Assembly: GCA_902617715.1 (NCBI GenBank)
Contig: CACMXS010000011.1
Span: forward strand, 1-46,364
DNA from: an uncultured Pelagibacteraceae bacterium
Lineage (GTDB): Bacteria > Pseudomonadota > Alphaproteobacteria > Pelagibacterales > Pelagibacteraceae
Direction of reading: 5' to 3'
Length of the DNA stretch: 46,364 bases
The notes below the pieces were generated by a model. The model had not been told where the DNA came from. It worked only from the letters and a program-made list of their open reading frames with translations, and searched no databases. Below, piece by piece: positions 26,097 through 33,545 of this stretch (position 1 is the first letter of the stretch; every line of letters starts with the position of its first letter). The position numbers and the translations under genes are program-made.

Positions 26097-26163
26097 TAGA
26101 ACTAATTCCTCATCTTTTTTGATTAATCTTTCACTTTCAATCCTTAGTCTTTCCTCTTTGATC

Positions 26164-26415
26164 TTAATTTCTTTTTCTTTTATTCTTAACTAATTTTATT
26201 TTATTACTTTCTTTACTTAGTCTTTCTTCCCAAATTTTTAATTCTTTTTTTTCTTTTAAAATTGAGTTTTTTTCCTCAAGTTTTTGTAATTTAATCTCTT
26301 TAATTTTATTTTGTTCCTTATTCTTCTTGTAATTATTGTAAGCGCTACTGACAATTTTAGCTATTCCGCTAATTTCTTTTTTTTGTCTAGTTTTCTTTTT
26401 TTTTTTCAATGGCAT
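26164..26415 (-). CDS. Basic coiled-coil protein, N-terminal part of a frameshifted gene
   Basis: 83 aa starting MPLKKKKKTRQKK, then a short mixed segment (ISGIAKIVSSAYNNYKK) and a Lys/Glu coiled coil that stops abruptly at KNKRKRN. A +1 shift between about 26189 and 26164, in a run rich in A, would carry translation directly into the downstream coiled-coil frame. The cause may be a homopolymer sequencing or assembly error, a real inactivation, or programmed frameshifting. The family is unknown. The 93 bases upstream to the MFS gene hold no feature I can support. Confidence 0.6.
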   Translation of the reverse strand: MPLKKKKKTRQKKEISGIAKIVSSAYNNYKKNKEQNKIKEIKLQKLEEKNSILKEKKELKIWEERLSKESNKIKLVKNKRKRN

Positions 26416-26508
26416 TTTTTAATTTTTGTATTTCACTAAAGAAATGTAAATTATTCAATAAAAAATTTAAAAATGAATGCCTAAATTGAGTTCAACCTGA
26501 AAGCGATT

Positions 26509-27846
26509 TTATGTTTTTTGTAAATTGTCTTTTTTATATTTAACACCTTTTCTTTCTAATATTTCTTTAACTTTTTCTGAATAAGGTTCTTCAATATGTT
26601 CTGTTGAAGGATTAAGTTCTATTCCAGCAGGTGTAATAGTTTGTGGCATTGCGACAAACTGTGAGTCTGGGTTATCAATTGTTTCTCTTACTTTCATTCT
26701 ATACATTCCAAACATTCCTATCACTGAGTGAAATAAAAATAAGAAAATAAAAAAACCATTAGGACCTACTAAATCCATAAATATAGAGCATAAAAATGGC
26801 CCACTCATTGCCCCAAATCCAAATAGAAATTGTAGACCAGCACCTGCTGCAACAAATTTTTCTTTTGAAATATTATCATTAGTATGTGCAAGAATTAAAG
26901 AAAACATCGGTAAACTACAAAAAGAGAATAAAATAAAGAAAATGTAAAACCAAGTTTTGCTAGTAGCAAGACCTTCAGGAAGATACATTTGTCTTGAAAC
27001 AAGGAGTGAAATAATTGCAAAAATAGCAGCACCAAATGTAGAAACCACTAAAACTTTTCTTCTATCATAAATGTCAGATAATTTTCCTATTGGAAATTGG
27101 GCTACTGCTCCAGAAACTGCTAGCAAAAATGTTACAATTGAAATTTCCAATATTGTGAAGTTCATTGAGCTTGCATAAACTGCTAACAATGTAAATAAAG
27201 CAGATTGAATAGTTCCATAAAAAAAAGAACTTACAAAACCCAATGGAGAGGCTTCATAAAGATTCTTCATTGACATTGCTTGAATTCTTTTGAAAGTTGG
27301 TGGCTTCTTTTTTGTTAATAAAATAGGTATTAAAGCAGCTGATGTTATTACTGATACTAAAATAAAAGGCTGAAAATTTTTTGGGGAACTAAAGTTTAAT
27401 AAAAACATACCTATACCCATAGTTCCATATAAAATAACCATATATATAGATAAAACACTTCCTCTATTTTTATTACTTGATCTGTCATTTAGCCAACTTT
27501 CAGCTACTGTATAAATACAAACCATACTTATTCCTGTCAAAACTCTAAGTAAGAACCATATAAATGGATTTATAATTATTGAGTGAATTAATATCACCAA
27601 AGAAGCTAAAGATGCGAAAGCTGCAAAAACTCTAATGTGACCAACTCTAGAAATAATATTTGGAATAGTTGCAGCACCTATGAAATATCCTACAAAATAT
27701 CCAGACATCATAAATCCTGTTGATGTTAAGCTAAACTCTTCTTGAACCGCTCTTACACCTAACAAAGAGCCCTGGAAACCATAGGCCATCATGATAAAGC
27801 CCATACCTAAAAATAATGCCCAAGAATTTTTTATAATTTTATTCAT
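26509..27846 (-). CDS. Major facilitator superfamily transporter
   Basis: 445 aa with about twelve hydrophobic segments and a charged cytosolic C-terminal tail (YSEKVKEILERKGVKYKK). The family loop between helices 2 and 3 is present as NIISRVGHIRVFA, the helix 4-5 region has WFLLRVLTGISM, and the half-repeat GKLSDIYDRRKVLV marks the second half. It resembles the YcaD-like group of MFS permeases. The substrate is unknown. It is a single minus-strand gene, with the glutathione-side transporter ending 57 bases upstream. Confidence 0.92.
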   Translation of the reverse strand: MNKIIKNSWALFLGMGFIMMAYGFQGSLLGVRAVQEEFSLTSTGFMMSGYFVGYFIGAATIPNIISRVGHIRVFAAFASLASLVILIHSIIINPFIWFLLRVLTGISMVCIYTVAESWLNDRSSNKNRGSVLSIYMVILYGTMGIGMFLLNFSSPKNFQPFILVSVITSAALIPILLTKKKPPTFKRIQAMSMKNLYEASPLGFVSSFFYGTIQSALFTLLAVYASSMNFTILEISIVTFLLAVSGAVAQFPIGKLSDIYDRRKVLVVSTFGAAIFAIISLLVSRQMYLPEGLATSKTWFYIFFILFSFCSLPMFSLILAHTNDNISKEKFVAAGAGLQFLFGFGAMSGPFLCSIFMDLVGPNGFFIFLFLFHSVIGMFGMYRMKVRETIDNPDSQFVAMPQTITPAGIELNPSTEHIEEPYSEKVKEILERKGVKYKKDNLQKT

Positions 27847-27872
27847 AAAATTGGTGTAATTATTTGCGATGT

Positions 27873-27901
27873 ATTATTAAATCAAGTCTTAATTGTGACA
27901 A
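27873..27901 (-). promoter_or_regulatory. Possible promoter of the MFS gene
   Basis: On the minus strand, TTGTCA (27896-27901) and AATAAT (27873-27878) are separated by 17 bases, giving 5 of 6 matches at -35 and 4 of 6 at -10. The expected start site leaves a short leader before the ATG at 27846. Confidence 0.4.
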
Positions 27902-27902
27902 G

Positions 27903-28763
27903 TTAAGATTTTCTTAGTTTTAAAAATGAGTGAATTGCAATAGTCGCTATAATTATTACACCACCTTGAAGCGTCTCTATACTTGGCTGTTCCTTGATAA
28001 TAAGCCATACCCAAATTGGACCTATAATAGTCTCTAATAAGAAAAATAAATTTACCTCTGCTGCAGGGATAAATCTTGGAGCTATAGTTACTAGCACAAA
28101 AGGAATGGCAACACATAGGATGCACATTAATGGAACTATAATTAGATCTTTTTCAACAAGTAAAAAACTTTCAATAAAAAATAGAGCAAATGTAGCAACA
28201 AATAATTTACCAACTACAGCGGCTGGTACTAAATTTTTTGATTTAGCTGATCGAATAGTAACCGCACCGACTGCAAGACCTATTGCGGTTATAAAGCCTA
28301 GAATGTCTCCAAAAAAATTTCCTAATTTAAGAGAGTCAAAAAAAATATATAGTATAGCCAAGAAGGTAATAATAATTGAAATCCATGTTTTTCTATCAGG
28401 TGGTTCTTTTAAAAATATTGCACCAAGGATTGCTGATAACATTGGAGCTGTTGCTATCATGACTAGTGTATTTGCTACATTAGTATTTTGAATTGAAACA
28501 ACAAAAGTAATATTTGTTAAACTGAATGTTACAATATAAATAATACCATGGTAGCCACTTTTAAAAAGAATTTTAAAAAAATTTAATTTGTAAATTAACA
28601 ACATCCCAAAAAAAACTGTAACAAAAGGAATTATTCCTCTATAAAAAACTAAACCCCATGTATCAACATTTGAAAGTCTTATAAATAAAGAGTCAGGTGT
28701 TATAAACATTACAGCTACAAAGGCCATTAAAGAGCCTTTCTGCTGATCTGTTAAATTATTCAT
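27903..28763 (-). CDS. EamA/DMT-family transporter, coupled to gshB
   Basis: 286 aa, ten membrane segments, two EamA repeats. Recognisable parts are VANTLVMIATAPMLSAILGAIFLKEPPD at the end of the first repeat and AAEVNLFFLLETIIGPIWVWLIIKEQPS at the end of the second. The start codon overlaps the gshB stop by four bases, so it is the last gene of gshA-gshB-DMT. That coupling points to glutathione, gamma-glutamylcysteine or cysteine as the cargo, but nothing in the chain proves it. Confidence 0.9.
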   Translation of the reverse strand: MNNLTDQQKGSLMAFVAVMFITPDSLFIRLSNVDTWGLVFYRGIIPFVTVFFGMLLIYKLNFFKILFKSGYHGIIYIVTFSLTNITFVVSIQNTNVANTLVMIATAPMLSAILGAIFLKEPPDRKTWISIIITFLAILYIFFDSLKLGNFFGDILGFITAIGLAVGAVTIRSAKSKNLVPAAVVGKLFVATFALFFIESFLLVEKDLIIVPLMCILCVAIPFVLVTIAPRFIPAAEVNLFFLLETIIGPIWVWLIIKEQPSIETLQGGVIIIATIAIHSFLKLRKS

Positions 28764-29686
28764 GCTTTAAGTTCTTTCCAAAAAGTTTGAGCCAAGTTAA
28801 TTTTTGATAGATCATATAAAGTTTTTAATCCAGTCGGAGATGTAACATTAATATCTCCATTTAGTTTTTGATCAATAAAATCAATCCCTGCAAAAAAAAT
28901 GTTTTCTTTTTTTAATTGTTTTGCAATTAATTTTGAAATTCTAATTTCTTTCTTAGTTAATTTAACTTTCACTGCTATAGCGCCTTTGCTCATATTGCTC
29001 AAAAATGAACCTTTTTTTGGAATTCTTGAGATAGCTCCACATAATTTACCATTAATTAAAAATACTCGCTTATCTCCTTTGTTTATCTTTGGTAAATATT
29101 TTTGACACATTAAATAATTATGTTTTTTGATTAATTTTTTAATTAATCTTAAATTATATTTGTTAAGTAAATGTATATTGTTTCCACTAAAACTATGAAT
29201 TGGTTTTATAATTACCTTTCTATGTTTTTTAAAAAATTTTTCAATCTCTTCTAAATTTTGTGTAAAAATAGTATCTGGCATAAATTTTATATATTTAGCA
29301 GAGTAAAGCTTTTCAGAAATATTTCTAATAGAAGTAGGATCATTAATTACTTTTATTTTATTCTTTATCGTATCAAGTATATAGGTGGAAGAAATGTATT
29401 CCATATTAAATGGAGGATCTTGTCTTATCAAAATGAATTTACACTCTTCAAGATTTAATCTTTTTTTTTTTAATATCTTAAAAAATTTTTTTTTGTGATA
29501 ATCAAATCTTATAAAAAAACCATTTGCTATTACCTTAGAATTAACAATTGATAAAAATCTTGGCTCATAATAAAAAATTTTGTAACCTTTTTTTTGAATT
29601 TCATTCGCTAAAAAAATACTTGTGTCAGTTACAGGATTAAGTTTAGAGGGATGGTTTACTTGAATTGCAACAATTTTATTCATCAT
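28760..29686 (-). CDS. gshB: Glutathione synthetase
   Basis: 308 aa, ATP-grasp fold. It joins gamma-glutamylcysteine and glycine. The N-terminal domain runs to about residue 120 (FILIRQDPPFNMEYI is the GshB-specific Arg-Asp-Pro-Pro segment). Then come NDPTSIRNISEKLYS, the ATP loop KPIHSFSGNNIHLL and late GIDFIDQKLNGDINVTSPTG with metal and substrate contacts. The glycine-rich loop is less canonical than in E. coli (FSGNN rather than GGxG). It overlaps gshA by 11 bases; the second codon is also Met, so the start could be three bases later. Confidence 0.93.
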   Translation of the reverse strand: MMNKIVAIQVNHPSKLNPVTDTSIFLANEIQKKGYKIFYYEPRFLSIVNSKVIANGFFIRFDYHKKKFFKILKKKRLNLEECKFILIRQDPPFNMEYISSTYILDTIKNKIKVINDPTSIRNISEKLYSAKYIKFMPDTIFTQNLEEIEKFFKKHRKVIIKPIHSFSGNNIHLLNKYNLRLIKKLIKKHNYLMCQKYLPKINKGDKRVFLINGKLCGAISRIPKKGSFLSNMSKGAIAVKVKLTKKEIRISKLIAKQLKKENIFFAGIDFIDQKLNGDINVTSPTGLKTLYDLSKINLAQTFWKELKA

Positions 29687-30971
29687 ATAATTCAGTTAAA
29701 TCATCATTCTTGGAAAATTTATTAATCATATGATCTGCGTTTGTTGTTTTATCATCAATTACCTTTTGTAAATGATTTAAAAATAAAGTTTCATTTTTTC
29801 CGCTTTTATTCACTATGTCTCTTATTTCTAATCCTTTTCTAGATATATCCAGCAGGGTTGATGACCAATAAAGAAGATCTTTTCCCATTAATTGAGTATT
29901 AAAACCTTTTTGTGGAGCTTCTAAATATGCGTTAATTATTTTATCTTTATCCCATTTAGATACTAATTCATAAACTTCATCTAAATTTCCATATAACATT
30001 CCAACATAAAATGCTGGACCTGAGCATAGACAGTCCCAACCGCAAGTATCCATTGATCTTAGTTCTATATATTTTTTTAATCTATTCTCTGTAAAAATTG
30101 TACTTAAGTGTATAGATAGATCATTTTCATTTGGTAAACGGTTATTAATTTCATCAATTTTTCCATTCATAAAATCTTTAAAATTATATTTTTGTCCTGA
30201 TAAATATTTTTCTTTTTGCTGAATAAATAAAATAGGAAAGCTCATAATAAAATCTGCATATTTTTCAAAATCTAAATTTTCTAAAAATAACTTTGGTAGT
30301 CCCCCGCGAGATGTATTTTGCCAAACTTTTGAACGATAAGATAAATATTTACTTTTTTTCATTTCAACTATTGAGGAATTTGCAAATAAAGCAACTGAAA
30401 TAGGAACAATTGAATTTATGATTTTAAATTTTTTTATAAAATCATTTTCTGAACCGTAATCTATATTTAATTGAGTACCGCAGGTCCGATACATCATATC
30501 CAAACTTAATTCACCTCCGAGAGGCATATCCCTAGTCATAAGCTTGTATCTTTCTTTTGGATTGTTTGGGATTTCTTCAAGTTTTGATATTGGATCAAAG
30601 CCAGCACTTACAATACTTATACCAAGTTTTTTTGTAACTTGTTTTAACTCAAATAAATAATCATAGGACTCAGCACAAGCCTCATGAATATGGTCAAGTT
30701 TATCTCCAGATAATTCAATTTGGTTTCCAGGTTCTAAAGTAATATTTTTTCCTCCTTTATTTAATCCAACTATATTTTCTTTTTCAAAAATTGGATTCCA
30801 ACCAAATTCTAATAAGGCTGAAAACATTTCTTTTATTTTTTGGTAGTTAATTCTTTTATTATTTTGATTATTAAATAAAAATTTCTCATGCTCTATACCG
30901 ATTCTAAAATCTTTAGTATTTTTTATCCCAGATTTGAAATAATCTATAATTTTATCTTTTGTATCAATCAT
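29676..30971 (-). CDS. gshA: Glutamate-cysteine ligase (plant/alphaproteobacterial type)
   Basis: 431 aa. It makes gamma-glutamylcysteine from glutamate and cysteine with ATP, the first and usually limiting step of glutathione synthesis. Signatures are GIEHEKFLF near residue 25, ITLEPGNQIELSG at about 76-88, DMPLGGELSLDMMYRTCGTQLNIDY and ELRSMDTCGWDCLCSGPAFYVGML, typical of the GCS2/plant family and not of the E. coli type. It is first in gshA-gshB-DMT. The upstream HD gene ends 30 bases before it on the same strand. Confidence 0.94.
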   Translation of the reverse strand: MIDTKDKIIDYFKSGIKNTKDFRIGIEHEKFLFNNQNNKRINYQKIKEMFSALLEFGWNPIFEKENIVGLNKGGKNITLEPGNQIELSGDKLDHIHEACAESYDYLFELKQVTKKLGISIVSAGFDPISKLEEIPNNPKERYKLMTRDMPLGGELSLDMMYRTCGTQLNIDYGSENDFIKKFKIINSIVPISVALFANSSIVEMKKSKYLSYRSKVWQNTSRGGLPKLFLENLDFEKYADFIMSFPILFIQQKEKYLSGQKYNFKDFMNGKIDEINNRLPNENDLSIHLSTIFTENRLKKYIELRSMDTCGWDCLCSGPAFYVGMLYGNLDEVYELVSKWDKDKIINAYLEAPQKGFNTQLMGKDLLYWSSTLLDISRKGLEIRDIVNKSGKNETLFLNHLQKVIDDKTTNADHMINKFSKNDDLTELYDE

Positions 30972-31001
30972 AAGATTTTAAATAGTACCTTATTTAAGAA
31001 T

Positions 31002-31559
31002 TTAAAGTAAAGAATACGGTTTTCTAGAAAATACTTTTTTAACCATTGGAGCAAAATCTTCTAAAGTCATACTTTTAAAATTAGGATCAAATGAAGCTTG
31101 GTCCCATTTTTCACAGAAATTAACTGCATCTTTAAAATATTTATGATTCTTATATTTATCTCTTTGATTTTTATTTTTACCCAAATGATGAGCATAATAA
31201 TACATTTGGAATTCGCCATGTTTTTGTATTATCCAATGTGTTTTCTCACTTACATAAGGTTTAAGTACTGCTGCAGCATATTCAGAATGATTTAATGGAG
31301 CTAATTCATCTCCTATATCATGTAATAAAGCAGCAACAACCATCTCTTCATCAGCCTTGTCATTGTAAGCTCTGGTTGCAGTTTGAAGTGAATGTTCTAA
31401 TCTCGTAATTTTGTAACCTTCTAAAGTTTGCGTCAATCCTTCCATAAATTTTAAAATTCTATTAGCTGTTCCTTTAATGTAATTTTGTTCATATTCATCT
31501 AATAATAGATACTCATCTTTAGTTCCTTTTTTCATTTCTGTAAAATTAACAGTTTTCAT
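31002..31559 (-). CDS. HD-domain protein resembling PhnZ/MIOX-type diiron oxygenases
   Basis: 185 aa. Besides the HD pair (H80, D81 in LLHDIGD) the chain has H56 (RLEHSLQTA), H91 (LNHSEY), H114 (IQKHGEF) and D153 (CEKWDQASFDP). These six ligands in this order are the mixed-valent diiron set of PhnZ and myo-inositol oxygenase, not the simpler mononuclear HD phosphohydrolase set. The spacing from the first His to HD (24 residues) and the KWDxAxxDP ending are PhnZ-like. A C-H oxygenase acting on a small polar substrate is likely; no phosphonate genes adjoin. It follows purF directly on the same strand. Confidence 0.82.
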   Translation of the reverse strand: MKTVNFTEMKKGTKDEYLLLDEYEQNYIKGTANRILKFMEGLTQTLEGYKITRLEHSLQTATRAYNDKADEEMVVAALLHDIGDELAPLNHSEYAAAVLKPYVSEKTHWIIQKHGEFQMYYYAHHLGKNKNQRDKYKNHKYFKDAVNFCEKWDQASFDPNFKSMTLEDFAPMVKKVFSRKPYSLL

Positions 31560-33041
31560 CTAGTTATTTGATCCTGTACTTAGTAAAGATAATTGAGTAA
31601 TTTTGTTATCACCTAACTCATCAATTGGTTTAACTGGATAATCTCCAGTGAAGTAATGATCTGTTAATTGTGGGTAATTAATATTTCTTTTGTCAAATCC
31701 TATTGCTTTGTATAAACCTTCTAGCGATAAAAAATTTAGAGATTTAGCTCCTATATATTCACAAATTTCATTATTATTTTTATTGGCAGCTAATAACTCT
31801 TTTTTTGTGGGTGTATCCACACCATAAAAATCTGGAAATTTAATTTCAGGACAAGCAATTTTTACATGAACTTCTTTTGCTCCTGCGTCATACAACATTT
31901 TAATTATTTTATGCGACGTAGTACCTCTAACAAGTGAATCATCAACAAGGATTATTTTTTTTCCTTTAATAGTTGATTGATTAGCATTTAACTTTAATTT
32001 TACTCCCAAACTTCTAATTTTTTGACTTGGTTCAATAAATGTTCTTCCAACATAATGATTTCTTATAAGACCTAGTTCAAATTTCATTCCAAGATGTTGA
32101 GCAAAACCTAGGGCAGCTGCATTACCTGAGTCTGGAACAGGCACTACAATATCTGCTTTTAAATTATTTTCTTTCGCTAGTTCAATTCCAAGATTTTTAC
32201 GATGTTCGTAAGCACTTTTTCCATCTAGAATACTGTCAGGTCTAGAAAAATAGATATATTCAAAAACACAGGGTCTGAGTTTTTGTGGTGGAAAAGGCTT
32301 TATACTTTTTAGTTCATCATTTTCAATTAAAACAATTTCCCCATTCTCAACCTCTCTTATAAATTTTGCACCAATAATGTCCAAAGCACAAGTTTCTGAT
32401 GCAAGAACAAAACTATTGTTCAGTTTCCCAATAACCAAAGGCCTTATACCGTACGGATCTCTTACTCCAATCAATGAATTTTGGGTAAGCATTACTAATG
32501 CATACCCACCTTGAATTTGAAAAATAGCATCAACAATTTTATCAATTGTTTTTTTTCTTTTTGATTTTGCAATTAATTGAACAATCGTTTCTGTATCAGA
32601 TGTTGTATAAAATATTGCACCCTCCTCAACTAATTTTTTTCTTAATAAAATAGAATTAGTTAGATTGCCATTATGAGCAACTCCAATACCTCCAGCATTG
32701 GTATCTGCAAAAAAAGGCTGGATATTTCTTAATGCATTTTCTCCTGTTGTACTATATCTATTATGACCTATTGCATAGTTGCCTTGTAATTTTTTTAAAA
32801 CTTTTTCTTTATTAAAATTATCTCCAACTAAACCAAATCTTTTTTCTGAAAAATAATGATTTCCATCGAATGTAACAATACCACAACCCTCTTGCCCCCT
32901 ATGTTGTAGTGCATGAAGACCTAAAGCAGTTAAAGCTGATGCATCTTTAGCATTACTTATACCAAAAACACCACATTCTTCTTTTATTTTTGGATTAAAG
33001 ATCTTCAATTTTTTCTTTAGATTTTTGATATGTCTTTTCAT
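31560..33041 (-). CDS. purF: Amidophosphoribosyltransferase
   Basis: 493 aa. PurF makes phosphoribosylamine from PRPP and glutamine, the first step of purine synthesis. The Ntn glutaminase nucleophile is Cys23 in EECGVFG, so a leader peptide must be removed; HALQHRGQEGCGI and GHNRYSTTG follow. The PRPP loop is IILVDDSLVRGTTS. The cysteines that bind a [4Fe-4S] cluster in the Bacillus enzyme appear replaced (PDFYGVD, DHYFTGDYP), so no cluster is expected. The ATG lies 47 bases inside cvpA. A TTG at 33008 would give a more usual 11-residue leader and a 14-base overlap. Confidence 0.96.
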   Translation of the reverse strand: MKRHIKNLKKKLKIFNPKIKEECGVFGISNAKDASALTALGLHALQHRGQEGCGIVTFDGNHYFSEKRFGLVGDNFNKEKVLKKLQGNYAIGHNRYSTTGENALRNIQPFFADTNAGGIGVAHNGNLTNSILLRKKLVEEGAIFYTTSDTETIVQLIAKSKRKKTIDKIVDAIFQIQGGYALVMLTQNSLIGVRDPYGIRPLVIGKLNNSFVLASETCALDIIGAKFIREVENGEIVLIENDELKSIKPFPPQKLRPCVFEYIYFSRPDSILDGKSAYEHRKNLGIELAKENNLKADIVVPVPDSGNAAALGFAQHLGMKFELGLIRNHYVGRTFIEPSQKIRSLGVKLKLNANQSTIKGKKIILVDDSLVRGTTSHKIIKMLYDAGAKEVHVKIACPEIKFPDFYGVDTPTKKELLAANKNNNEICEYIGAKSLNFLSLEGLYKAIGFDKRNINYPQLTDHYFTGDYPVKPIDELGDNKITQLSLLSTGSNN

Positions 33042-33537
33042 TAGGAAATTCTTTTAACAAATAATTACTACCTTTTTTTAAATATGGGAAGATGTATGAT
33101 TTGTCATAATTTAATGGCCATTTATCATGATTATAAACAATATGTATTCCTGAGAATATACATACAGATATAATATAAGATCTAACGAATCCAAAAAAGA
33201 AACCAAAAATGGTGTCTAAACTTCCAAGTCCAGTATAACTTATAGCTTTACTTATTCCTTTGTTAACAAGTAGAATTATAAATATTATAATTATAAATAT
33301 ACTTATACCAAGTGTAATATCCAAAACATACTCATTATCAATGATGTCTTTAACATAAGGTTTTATTTTTGGAAAAATGAGTAAAGTAAGAATATACGCC
33401 AATAACCATTTAGCCATTGCTAAAATGCTTAAAATAAATCCTTTTTTATAACATTTAATTAAAGATAAAATTGTAAGAATTAAATATATTAAATCAATAA
33501 TAGATATTGAATTATAAAATTCTTTTAAAAAATCCAT
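32995..33537 (-). CDS. cvpA: CvpA family membrane protein
   Basis: 180 aa with four membrane segments in the first 125 residues and a soluble lysine-rich tail. The family segment SYTGLGSLDTIFGFFFGFVRSYII is present near 95-118, and the N-terminal IDLIYLILTILSLIKCYKKGFI is typical. CvpA was named for colicin V export in E. coli, and its molecular role is unclear. The gene is immediately upstream of purF as in E. coli and many alphaproteobacteria, with an unusually long overlap. Confidence 0.9.
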   Translation of the reverse strand: MDFLKEFYNSISIIDLIYLILTILSLIKCYKKGFILSILAMAKWLLAYILTLLIFPKIKPYVKDIIDNEYVLDITLGISIFIIIIFIILLVNKGISKAISYTGLGSLDTIFGFFFGFVRSYIISVCIFSGIHIVYNHDKWPLNYDKSYIFPYLKKGSNYLLKEFPNEKTYQKSKEKIEDL

Positions 33538-33545
33538 TTTAATTT

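Noticed and set aside
26416..26508. Possible small gene or RNA between the coiled-coil gene and the MFS gene
   Set aside because: A/T-rich with no open frame of note, no stable hairpin and no promoter pattern I could support.
27994..28491. 165-aa plus-strand frame within the gshB-linked DMT gene
   Set aside because: Antisense to a transporter with clear EamA repeats; no start signal or recognisable motif.
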